Below, in pieces: positions 12,421-23,239 of a stretch of DNA of 64,000 nt. Under the pieces are notes generated by a model, which was not told the origin of the DNA, made no database searches, and saw only the letters and a list, made by a program, of their open reading frames with translations. Position 1 is the stretch's first letter; each line of letters starts with the position of its first letter. The DNA lies in contig NC_061129.1 of the NCBI RefSeq assembly GCF_905220365.1, forward strand, positions 5,022,803 to 5,086,802, written 5' to 3'. The position numbers were made by a program, and so were the translations under genes. This stretch comes from Vanessa cardui. Its lineage: Eukaryota; Arthropoda; Insecta; Lepidoptera; Nymphalidae.

Positions 12421-14179
12421 TAATAAATTTAATTTTGTGCCATGTTTTGCTGATATTTACCTGTTATAAGTTTTCGATATATTTTTATTCGTAATAATAT
12501 AGACATCATTATCATTTAAATCTAATTGTTTTCTTTCCAAAATTAATTGCTTTTAACTCTTAAAATTTTGTCTATATTGAAGAAAATGTACAAATTTTAA
12601 ATAAAGAATAATTCAATAATAGCTTTTTGTTTCTCGGATTTTTAATCTGTGTTATTTTCTAGAGATTGGAGAGCAATCTGTTAGATTGGTTCATTAAGGT
12701 CTCCATTAGTGAAGTAATGAGTCGCGATGCATACAAACCAGAGTGCAAAGCAAACGAGCGTCTCCGTCGCAACACTGTCGTTACTTCAAAAATATTTCTA
12801 TAACTTATCAAGAATATACGAATCTTTTAAAAAAGCAGCAAATAACATCCTAAACTTATTACTTTTAACTAATAAAAAGGGCAGAGGTATTTATTTATAA
12901 TTCATTGAAATCTTCTTGTTTTAAAAAATACAATTGATTTCATTACTATGTTTGAAAAGTCTTTTGTAAATATAATTAATGTTAAAAAGTTGCGTTTGTT
13001 AGATTAACATCGGACTGATATGTAAATTTAAACTAAATCCTACTAATGTTAAAGTAGATTTAAGTCTACTTCAAGGCTTGCGATATCTATAAGAAGATGC
13101 AAATGGCAATATGAATTGGCAAATGGGCGATCTTATGGCAAATTGTCAGCACTGCCTATAGTCTATGCTATCGATATTATACCCAGGCACCATCAAACTA
13201 GGGGACTAAGATGTTATGGTGTTAATATCAAAGTTTATATTAAGCATATAATTGTCTTAACAATAAATATGCTATTATTCGTATTTTGATACTTTATTAT
13301 CATATGGATATTAATAGAGATGTATATATTGAAATATATACAAATGGAATGTGCCTCTTTATAATGTATGTACATATATGACGATATAAACATTAAAATA
13401 ACACTGACGTCATTTGTTTCATGTATATTTACGACAGTGACAAGAAACGCTTGTTAAAATAGCTCGTCTGCGTCGGACACGACGCTTAAGACGAAAATTA
13501 GCTGCAGCTTGGAGGATTTCGAGTATGAATGCAGGTCGGGCGATGTCCATTAGCATAATTGAACCTGCGGTGCAGCCACCTACGGGACCTTTGTCACGGT
13601 ACACTATTTGACAAGAAAGAAAAGATATACCTCAGCCAGATCTGTTCACTAATTGGATGTTCTAGTTTCAAAATATGTTATCCCCGCCTCGAGTTTATCT
13701 ATTTAATTAAAAAATTTCACAATTAATTAATTTTAAGTGATGTAAATTTATATTCTTTCGTCATTAGCGTTGATATTATATACTTTAGGCATGTTTATGT
13801 TGTAATTTGAATACAAAAGTAAATTAACGACGGTACGATCACGAGTGACGTTAAAAGCATATCCATTGTCGGTTTACAAGAGACTAAGCGAGGGTTGCTA
13901 ATTAACTGGTAAACTTTGATGAGTCCTCACGCTAATTAATACGCCGGTGGGAGGACGGACGCCTCCTTGCAATATCACATGCAGTGCAGCTTACAGGTGC
14001 ACGCGTGTATTGTGAAAGTTAGTCTAGATAATAATTATTTTATTATGTTATTGTTTTATTTATAATTAATTTTAAAGCTGGATTAATGTGTATGATTGTT
14101 ATCAAAGTTATATTTTAGTTTTATATTTTTTACTTCATTTTTGTGACTTGGAAATAAGTTATCACTACATTTTCAAAAC
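12421..14179. other. AT-rich non-coding DNA with a small island at 13860-14000
   Basis: Nothing coding is supportable. The part at about 13860-14000 has GC-rich sequence with TAATTAACTGG and CTAATTAATACGCCGG cores and may be a regulatory element. The remainder is low-complexity AT-rich sequence. Confidence 0.35.
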
Positions 14180-14374
14180 TCGTTGTCGCACGCGGTTTCG
14201 CTCGTGTTTTAGGGTGTTGGTTGTCAGGTGTTAGGCAAAAAAGTACCTTATGTTCATCCTTGGAGTTCAAGTCAGCTTTATACCTAATTTCGTCAAATTC
14301 GGTTCAGTGGTTTGGCAGTCAAAGAGCGACAGATGGATAGACAAACTTTCACATTTATAATATTATTATAGATG
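14180..14374 (+). repeat. Interspersed repeat, 'CGTTGTCGCACGCGG...ATTATAGAT' type
   Basis: It starts CGTTGTCGCACGCGGTTTCG and ends TAATATTATTATAGAT. It contains the segments 'GTTCAAGTCAGCTTTATACC' and 'GTGGTTTGGCAGTCAAAGAG', shared with the copy at 51071-51245 (GTTCAAGTTTAATTTAGTGG, GGTAGTGAAAGAGCGACAGA). The two copies demonstrate a dispersed family, probably Helitron-like or another non-autonomous transposon. Confidence 0.65.
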
Positions 14375-14576
14375 ATGTCCGGTTTTCACTGATGATGGAG
14401 TGATTCACGAGGAAGGTTTGGTTTCCTAATTCATTAATATATTGTGTAAATAAGTAACATGGTGACGATTGCTGAAGTTGCTGGAATTAAATATACCAAT
14501 ATACAGAAGTTAACTATTATGATATGTACTGACATAACACTGGGTAGACTCGTTCACATATTATATTTTGTTAAAT

Positions 14577-14639
14577 GACAATTCAAAAGTGCTTGTAAAA
14601 GCAGACTTGAACAAAGTATATTTTGATTGATTGATTGAT
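14577..14639 (+). repeat. Retrotransposon 3' tail with (GATT)n
   Basis: The sequence around AAAAGTGCTTGTAAAAGC and AACAAAGTATATTTTGATTG, ending in a short GATT array, is a familiar 3' end of lepidopteran non-LTR retroelements. Only the tail is present, which suggests 5' truncation. The identification rests on memory of the motif. Confidence 0.45.
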
Positions 14640-16572
14640 AAAAAAAATATAGATATTTATTACCGCGCGAAGCTGAGTCTGGTATTTAGATATAACAATA
14701 CTTAATACAGAATTGTAATTATTTTTACATAAGACATATAAGAAATATTAATATGATCTTGACCTACAAACTAGTGTTATATTTGAATTAAAAAGTAATA
14801 CTTTCGTACTATAAGGAAACTTTTTTAATCAATTAATTTATTAAATTAGAAGTGACTGTCATTGTGATTGGGTAATATCTCTAGATGAGTGTGACATATT
14901 TATAACGTTCGTTTAATTAATTTATTATTAGATAATGTTTTCTTTACTCTTTCATAATCACTTATGTAATAATAATTTTAATTAATATGGAATAGCTCAG
15001 TGATTTTGTAAATTGTATTTTATTTGTAATGTATTCGTACGTGATATCCCTTTTCTGTGTCTATCGATCCTTTTTTGAGACTTGAATTGATTTAAACGTC
15101 AAATACGTCGAAATAAATGGAACGAAATCAGACTATAAGTGAAATGGTTGGGAGGAACTTTTTCGAGTAATATCAATACGAACATGGCAATCCTTTTAGT
15201 GAGTACTCAAAACTGACGGAGAAAGTCAATCGTGGACGCGGTCGCACCTGGGCCGCAACTTGCATAGCGAAGTTTTGCTTCTTTATGTAGTGTGTAGTAT
15301 GCTCTTAGCTTCGATTCCTATTAATGTGTGCGTATAATGTGTTATTGTCAATTTTTTAAGAATTTTTTTAAATCATTGTATCTAATTCGTTGCGGTTTTG
15401 ATAACCATCGAAAAATCAAAAAAAATAATTATGAAAAATAGTTATGTTTTGTAGGCTTATAATTTAGTTTGTGATATTTCTACGATTCTCTTTCTATTTT
15501 TATTATTTGCTTGAAAATCTTGATATTTTATAATGTCTTCATTGAGTTTAATGCATTCTAAAACTGACACATAACAGCCTTTTACTTAGAGCTATTGCCA
15601 TCTGAGCTTTGCAACTCATTAGAGGGTTAAGAGCAGCAACATTAGGTTAAGTAGTACTTACAGATTACCGCGCCCAACGAGCCCAACGAGCCGCGGAGAC
15701 GGTGAAAATATATCAGCTCTTAAGGTAAGTACGACATTCGAAATGTATAAAATATATGAAGCGTAGCGAGAAATATAACAATGAAATTAATGTATCGTCA
15801 TATTCGTGAGACTGCTCTGAATATTGTTAAATTATTTTGATAATTTGATATTGGGAATTACAGAGATAAATTGAGTTTTAAAGGGAGCTTACGTCCATCA
15901 CCTTAGTCAGTAAAATACGACAATACCTAATCTACATTTATATGAATTTTACAATGATTATTACAGACGCATCATCGTTGACGAAATTCAAAATTATTAA
16001 TATTCGTTTTAATTAAAGATTTTATCCAAACAAATATGTATTAATAGGTGATAATTAATTTATGATCATTAAACTTGTTATGTTTTGGCTATTAATATAA
16101 TTGGCATATTTTAAACGATTTAATATCATATTTATAATGTCATACAAAAATGATTTTATTAGCTGTTAACATAAATAATAACATTGGTTCAAAATAAAAT
16201 ATTATATTGAACATTGTTTATATAATTATCACTACAGACTATGATCGTTGATAGAACATGTCTATCCTCAGCCGCAAGAAAAAAAAAATCAGAACCGAAA
16301 TTGTAAATGCGTTTTGATTTTAGGCCATAGACAGATACAACGGCGATGAGAAGGAAATTAAAAAAAAAAAACTATTAAAATGGAACAGATTATTTATATT
16401 AATAGTTAATTACATAATTTTAATCTCATAAGAATTAATAATAATTTTGAATTTAATTAATTGATAATTTATTAGTGTCTCATTATATAAATAACTATAA
16501 TAAACGACTTTATTTTTTTCGTGTGCGTGACTACTCGAGAAACGTCATATACATATTATATTATATATTATA
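14640..16572. other. AT-rich non-coding stretch
   Basis: No gene is supported. A short tandem pair of CCCAACGAG units sits at about 15673-15690 within a small GC patch (15660-15720). Otherwise the sequence is AT-rich without recognisable repeats. Confidence 0.35.
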
Positions 16573-16920
16573 TAGTACGACACAACTTAGATATAGCATC
16601 GGTAAAATTTGTAAAATTGATTACTGCCGATTTACACAATATAATTAGCTCTCTATTGCGCCATTCGAAGCGAATCGCCGATAGCTTGCTTTCTCGGATT
16701 GAATTTAGATTCAATCCGAGAAAGCAAGTGCATGTAAATCGACGTGTCAAACTGACAAATATTCTAGGTCATATGATATTACAAGTTATTACGGTTGTGT
16801 AAAGATGATATTCACATAAGAAATAATGATTGATAATTTGAGACAGCATACTTAATTCGGATGTGATCGGTTTTACGAATTTTGCCGATGCTACAACTAA
16901 GTTGTGTCTTGCTGTACTAG
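16573..16920. mobile_element. Fold-back / MITE-like element with terminal inverted repeats
   Basis: The left end (AGTACGACACAACTTAG, AGCATCGG, AAATTTGTAAAA, about 16574-16617) recurs inverted at the right end (TTTTACGAATTTTGCCGATG, CTAAGTTGTGTC, TGTACT, about 16871-16917). Inside, the arms CGATTTACA (about 16628) and TGTAAATCG (about 16733) are also inverted. The centre is a perfect 20-bp hairpin (16685-16704 and 16709-16728, loop TTAG). Flanking TA dinucleotides are consistent with a TA target, though this is weak evidence in AT-rich DNA. No transposase is present. Confidence 0.7.
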
Positions 16921-19200
16921 TGTGCGTATACTACTTAGTGGCCAACAATCCGCTACGGTATTTTTCGACGCAACTCTTATAAATAATAAAACAATAAAAA
17001 TAAAAATAAAAAACGTTTTGGTTGTTATATTCAAAACTATTTGTTACAAACTTATTTTACTAGCAATGTTTTTTTGCTCGTGTGGGACAAATCTGGCAAG
17101 GCATATTCGATATTACACATGGTAAGCTAATAAAGTCGATATCACATTATAAGGTTTTGAATACAATGAATGGATTCCTTATAAAAACATTATACAAACT
17201 TGGTCTCGCAGTGCGCGGTCTCACCTGGCCCGCAGGCTACATTAAACGTATTGTCGTGTCGCCGCGAGTCCCGATCGAACCTCAACAACTTAATTGAAAA
17301 CCATCATACTGCTCGGGTACATGGTAACCCTTTTGATCGGTGAGTAGGTGTACTGTACACGTGTTATCGTGGAATATTGTATAGTCCGGTAATTGAATAA
17401 GGAAAGATATGGAGGTTAATTAATATTGTTTTTTTTTAATTTGACGGGGTTATATTGTACTAATAAATATTTTACATACAAAGGTTTGTTTACATGTGTA
17501 TTACGCATTGTCACTCGAATGACTACACGAATTCTGCACTGGAAATCTTAAAAGTTAAAGACTATTAAAAATGATTATTTTTTATAGGAAAAATAAACTT
17601 ACTAAATTTAATTTGTAGCCAGCCATAACAGTTATTTTTAAATATATACTCTGTATTTATGATACATTATTATTATTTAGCATACTCCACGATAGTAGTT
17701 ATGTTAATTATCTAAGTTCATTGAACTTACAGAAAAAAAAATCAAATCTGTTTAATTATTCTTAGCGCCTAAGCAAGATTTTCATTTAATAACAATGAGG
17801 ACTATAATACTATCCACGAATACAACATAACTATAGGATCGTATAGTCTATTATATTATAAACCTTAAATAAAATGTACAGATTAAATTCGTTGTTAAAA
17901 GTTTTAATTATTATGGTAGTATTATTCATATTGAGGCAATAATATAAAGTGAAATTCTCGGAAAACTAAGTAAAATTAATTCAAATCACTGTTAGTGTGT
18001 AATAAAGGCCTACGCCAGCGCTGCGGCATCTACAGGGAGTCCAAAGAATACGCCAAAATGTCCCAAGTTTCTTCAGGCAATCAGGGCTTAATACCGTAGT
18101 GAAGTTTCAAGTTGGAAAATTATAGGGAGGGGGTGGGGAGTCCGCCGCGTGTCATCTCGTAACATCAAAAATGCATTTAAATCCAGCGCAATAAAAAACA
18201 GCGGCGGGAAGTTTCACTACGGCCAAGGGATTGAAGACGCTTGCTTCTGTGCTACGAGACTTTCAAATATAAAATATGTAACCATTTGTTCTGTTTTTTA
18301 CAATCTGCGACCTATTTTTTTATTTATTTAAAATTCGAACAATCATAATTCGTAAATATTTTTTAAATCTTTACGAGATTTTTATCGAGCATTGACAAGA
18401 CTTCTTTCAAGGAGTTTCAATATGATTGTACTTTTTACGTGTTGTAGTTTGTGACATAAACATTATGTATACCTACACAACTACATAAAATACAAGGAAA
18501 CTGATATCAGTTGTATATATTTATGTTTTTATAGTAACGTCAATGTTTTTTTTTTTAATATGAGCACGCACACTCTCGTCGTCATCCAATTTGTAACTAA
18601 TAGTATACACGTATGGTTTTCACAAATTATTAATTTCTTTAGATTACTAACAAGCGTATGAAACAGCCTTTTGTTATTTTTGACGCTAACAAAAATATCC
18701 TTGTATAAAGAGTATTTTAAAATAACACACTAGTGCAGCCGAAAAAAAGTAACACTATTTTTGTATCGAATAAAATGCAAATGAACTCGTACCAAAAAGC
18801 GACATTTCCTCTCTGTAACGTCTTTATTGAGGGTGAATTTACGAAGCCAAAATGTAATAGTGCCGACCCGCTAACATCGGCCCGGTACGGTAACGCGACG
18901 GATGTAATAATTAGCCATGTGATCGTGCTGCTGATAACGCGTAAGAATAAAATTAAATATCTTCAAGTTATTAGGAATCAAAGCGTAAAAAATAATTTAA
19001 CAATTTTTTTTAGCTATGATATGTGGTAGAAATTAATTTCTACTAAATGCAATTCAATTTCAATGGATACAGATAAAATAATTACAAACCTTTTTGCTTT
19101 CGAATATAAATACAAGAACAAATACTACCTACGTATGCATGTATCTCTTTATAAAGCGATAAAATTGAATTATGAGGGAGCATTAACATTAATATCAATT
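16921..19200. other. Non-coding, with islands near 17210-17360 and 17990-18240
   Basis: No supportable gene. Two CpG-retaining blocks stand out. The one at 17990-18240 holds a 10-bp inverted pair (CCGTAGTGAA near 18093 and TTCACTACGG near 18211) and ATTTAAATCC. Chance frames of 60-98 residues have no domain or splice context. Confidence 0.35.
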
Positions 19201-19249
19201 ACAAATAACTCATAAATTCAATGGCACGCGTGTAATGCGACAATTTAAC

Positions 19250-20220
19250 AGAAAATTAAAATAGGCGCCGCAAACCGCGGACGTCAATTCGCTATAGTTT
19301 GTCCAATTTATCAGTGCTGAGAGTCGTTCGGAAATAATCGTAATCGAACCGAGCACTGCGCCGAACAATATGGGCCGATGTCGGCCTCTCTAATTGGCCC
19401 TTACCTGGAGCGCACTCGAGAATGATAAAGCCCCCATTAGCCGCCCTATTATTTACCTACTCGTCATTAGCGTAGACTTCATTAGGATAACGAGATAACA
19501 GAGCCAGTTCGAGTAGGGAGCCCGTAGTATTTTTGGTGTTTTTGAACGGAATCAAGGAATTTTTGAAGAGCACCTATCGAGCGCCCGGGGAAAAAGAACG
19601 AGCTAATTATTTACAAGCAGGTAAGAGGACGGAGAGAGTCTTCGGTGGCACTTAAGGAATGAAAACGAGAGACAATTGAAGAATTGACGAAAAGGTAACA
19701 GACCACCCGCGACCGGCGTCGGCCGTGCGTCGGCCGCGCGCCGCCCGCGTATGTAATATTCGACGCATGTCATTAAGATCGCTATCGTTTATAATAGGAA
19801 AAATATCGATGTTGCATTGAGCCCTCGGTGCTGTTCGACAAAAAACACGCCGAATTTATTGTTAATTATAAAACTCCGGCGTCGAATATTAACCCGGAGA
19901 TGCGATGCCGAGATAGCAGCGGGCCTATTTATTTATTATTTAGATATCCATTGGTGCGGTCACGACTCCATATTGTTTCGCTGTAATGGCATTAATGACC
20001 TCGGTTTAAAGTTGAAGTGTTAATTTGATTTAAAATTATGCCCTCGATTACGATCTTCACGTGGAAGTTTTACCCTAAGCTTTAATTACAGCGGTGATCC
20101 CTGATGGAGTTGGCGTGATATGGCTCTTTTACGTTTAATAATATTATATTATAGCTTTTATTAAGTACTCGATGATTAAATGTACGGAGCCCGCCCGTCG
20201 AGAATAAATACGCATAGCGT
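19250..20220. promoter_or_regulatory. Large candidate cis-regulatory island
   Basis: This is about 1 kb of raised GC with many CpGs and repeated ATTA cores: CTAATTGGCCC near 19391, CCATTAGCCGCC near 19435, CATTAGCGTAG and CATTAGGATAACG near 19467-19490, AGCTAATTATT near 19602. It also has a CGGCCG-rich patch at 19710-19745. TGACCTCGG near 19996 resembles a nuclear-receptor half site. There is no coding frame of note. Function is inferred. Confidence 0.4.
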
Positions 20221-21540
20221 GTTACGTGTTACTTTTATTTTTAGTAAATATTTGATTGGTTATTAATGTAATTTGTTTCATGAATATAAAAAGGTTTAAT
20301 GAAATTATTTTTATTTAGTTTCCTTCTGTGTAAGTAATAAAATATTTAGTTTTTTTTTATATTTTAATGTATTCATGAATTCATCTTCGTGTACATCTGT
20401 CTGTGGCATTGTCTCTAAACAAAGTCACCGATTTAAATGCTTTTTTTTATGTATAATAACTGTTTTGTCGAGATTGTTCTTAGTTATTATGCATAGAAAC
20501 AAGCCTTTTAAAGGTCATCTTTACTTTTCTAGCGGGAATAAAGAGTTCGTTATTTCGACTCTAAATTGGAAAACCTATAGTTTGTTATCAAGTAGCTTAG
20601 AATGAGTTATAATTTTCTTTTTAATCCAAATCGATTCCCACCTATTGGGTCTTGATGAGATACGCCAGAAACCACGCAAGTGATGGAGTGGTTTAACAAA
20701 TTTAGAAACATATAATGGCAATAAAACTTCAGAAATCAGAGAAATGATTCAAGACGTACACAGAATAAACAAAGAAACATTGATGTATTTAATTAGAACA
20801 TACACAATTTACAAAGATGACCAAAATTATTGAAACGTTCACATTATAAATTGGATTTATGTTGTATATACAGTGTTGTATATTGTTATGAAATTAGTCG
20901 AGGACCTTTCTCGTTAAACTAAACAATTTTTTTTGTAGCGATGCTCAGATCTCAGGTAGATTTTTTTTTTGTTTTAATTTAAAATGGTTGTCAAAAAAGT
21001 TAATATGACCGTCACACAACACGCAGATACATCAAATATAATTAATATTTGAGCTTGGATTCTTATCTAAATATATATAATTAAAGTGAATATAATTTGA
21101 TTTAGATATTAGCTACATATATTTAAAATTCAAAGGTGATACAAAATTTTATATGATATTCTGTTTTTAAACATAAGAATTTAAGTATATTAAATTTTCA
21201 ATAGGATTGAATCATGGCGTAAATAAAAATAAAGTTGGGATTCATCTTCAAGAGATGAGTTATGCAATTTATGCTAAATTCTTGATAGCATAAATAAGCA
21301 ACGCAGCTAATGATGCAGAAGAGCTGATTCGTTTTAATGTCTATAAAAGATTTTCTTTTCTGACAAGGAAAAATCATTTATATTATATAATTGGTAATTA
21401 TTTAAAAGCAAAGAATTAATTATAGATAAATTGGTTACCTGAAGAAAGGCTTAAGACTGGCTTATCTACATATTACACAACATATATCTTATATAAATAT
21501 TTCCTTACAAATAATATTTATTCAAGTGAATTAATTAAAT
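20221..21540. other. AT-rich non-coding stretch
   Basis: The sequence is low-complexity and strongly AT-rich. I see no gene, no clear repeat family and no GC island in it. Confidence 0.4.
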
Positions 21541-21544
21541 TAAT

Positions 21545-21825
21545 ACCCTTTTGACCGATTTCGATATTATCGACGGTGGCTAATTGCAACGAGTCAACTC
21601 ATTAATTCCAAGCGCTAGTGTTTATACAGTGTAATCTTTACTAATAGTATAGTGAAAAGACAATTTGATAAAAGAGATGAGGCAGATGAACCCTAAGTAT
21701 GGGAATGTAACCATGTCAACTTTTTAAAGCTGCTATGGAACAGTTTTTTTTATATAAAACCTAATAATTTATATTAGCCCGACCCAGGCGTATATCAGGC
21801 CACTAGACCAACGAGAAGAGATGAA
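21545..21825 (+). repeat. Decayed interspersed repeat ending CTAGACCAACGAG
   Basis: It starts near TTTTGACCGATTTCGATATT and ends with GCCCGACCCAGGC and CACTAGACCAACGAGAAG. The same two ends (CTTGACCGATTTCGGTGACG and CCACTAGGCCAACGAGTC) bound the copy at 22885-23225. The two copies define a dispersed family that I cannot name. Confidence 0.55.
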
Positions 21826-21849
21826 TGTGATCTTAATTATAAGTCTTAT

Positions 21850-22010
21850 GGTATAATGCAATAAGAACAAGACAGATAAAGCAATCGTAGCGCGGCTGAA
21901 ATACGATCGTCGTTCGTTGTAAACGTCACATTAATTAGCATCCCGCTAATGAAGAATTATGGCGGGCTAATGAGATGAATGTATTTATTAGCTTAACAAT
22001 TACATCGAAG
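21850..22010. promoter_or_regulatory. Compact element with evenly spaced CTAATGA sites
   Basis: TTAATTAG at 21931-21938, CTAATGA at 21946-21952 and CTAATGA at 21967-21973 lie in a row. The last two are 21 bases apart (two DNA turns) and each is preceded by GGC/CCGC-type sequence. The block keeps CpGs (CGATCGTCGTTCG) just upstream. Binding by homeodomain proteins is inferred. Confidence 0.4.
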
Positions 22011-22479
22011 CTTGATTTTGATTGTTACATTGTATAACGTCCGATTGATTTATTAGTATTGAACGTTATATTTAATAATTTTTTTTCTTGAGCATTCTAA
22101 TACTGTGTAACATCAACAATAGGACATAAAAAGTGACAGTTAATTTTAATTGTAATGTATAACATTTCACATAATATTCACTTTAAAATGTGGCTTTAGG
22201 GGCGCGGATACAGACGCAAGTACGAATTTTGTTTTTTTTTTTTTTAAACCATAATCTAAAATCTATTTGTTTGCTGAATCAAAAGTAACGATTGACTCGA
22301 GTTTTTTTTTAAATCTATGGAGAAGCAGTATTGTTTTTAAATGGGTACTTGGGCAAAATAGCCGCGGCATTATATAAACAATAAAGGTTTTATTTTATTT
22401 TTGAAATTTATAAAGTACAGAAATAGGTAGCGTTAAATATAAAAAAAATATTAAAAATATTTTCAAAAATGGTGTAAAT

Positions 22480-22800
22480 ATTGGAAATATAGTTCCCTGC
22501 AAACCCTTTAAGATCGGGATAAGTGTGAATCGTTGTTCAAAGCCGAGAAAGAACAAAGCACATTACCTCTAAAGAGGGCGCAAAAAGACGTTAATAATAT
22601 TCGTCAAAGCACTCCGGTTACATTAAATCAATTTGCCCTTTCCGCGCGGTAAGTAGCGAACGCTGTAATTGATAAGTTGAAATCCTTGTAGCGAGAGACT
22701 AGAGTTTGGCACTGGCAACTCGGTTTTCACGTCATATACGGTATCTTACTTTGCGTAAATTATCGTTTTTAACTTTACTGTCTGTTACGGGACATTTGTC
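22480..22800. promoter_or_regulatory. Candidate regulatory island
   Basis: A CpG-retaining block (CAAAGCACTCCGGTTACATT, CTTTCCGCGCGGTAAGTAGC) contains TAATTGATAAG. It lies between AT-rich DNA and a repeat. There is no reading frame. The evidence is compositional only. Confidence 0.25.
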
Positions 22801-22884
22801 TGCAACTAATTGAAAAGTTTAAAAATAGAATATTATAAACCTGACAAGAGTATGACTGCAGCCTAACAATTTACTTTTGATATA

Positions 22885-23225
22885 TTTTAAGGTGTGTCCT
22901 CTTGACCGATTTCGGTGACGACGGCATACTTAACGAAGAACAGTCCAATGCGCAAAATTTATTAAATTACTCGTGTATGTGAGCAAACATATGTCCCAAC
23001 ACTCGCAACAATGATATAGCATATACAAATACAGCACCAACAAGCTTTATGTGGTCTTCCGAAGCAAGGAAGGTTAATCATGGCATCAATGGCAATTTCC
23101 AAACTGCTATATGAACTGCAACTTAGAAGAGATCATTGAATACAATGAAGCTTTATTGCCACAAGCCAGAGATTGAAGCAAGGGTATTGGGATTCACAGC
23201 TTTACAAGCTATCCACTAGGCCAAC
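22885..23225 (+). repeat. Interspersed repeat bounded by GACCGATTTCGG and CCAACGAG
   Basis: This is the better-preserved copy of the family also seen at 21545-21825 and, as a fragment, at 46525-46590. Its start CTTGACCGATTTCGGTGACG and end CCACTAGGCCAACGAGTC match the familiar lepidopteran repeat of this layout. It carries no coding capacity. Confidence 0.6.
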
Positions 23226-23239
23226 GAGTCTGTTAAATT

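Noticed and set aside
13419..13604. 61-residue minus-strand frame with a basic stretch (RLKRRVRRRR)
   Set aside because: The basic run comes from CGT/CGC-rich DNA; no homology or splice sites were recognised.
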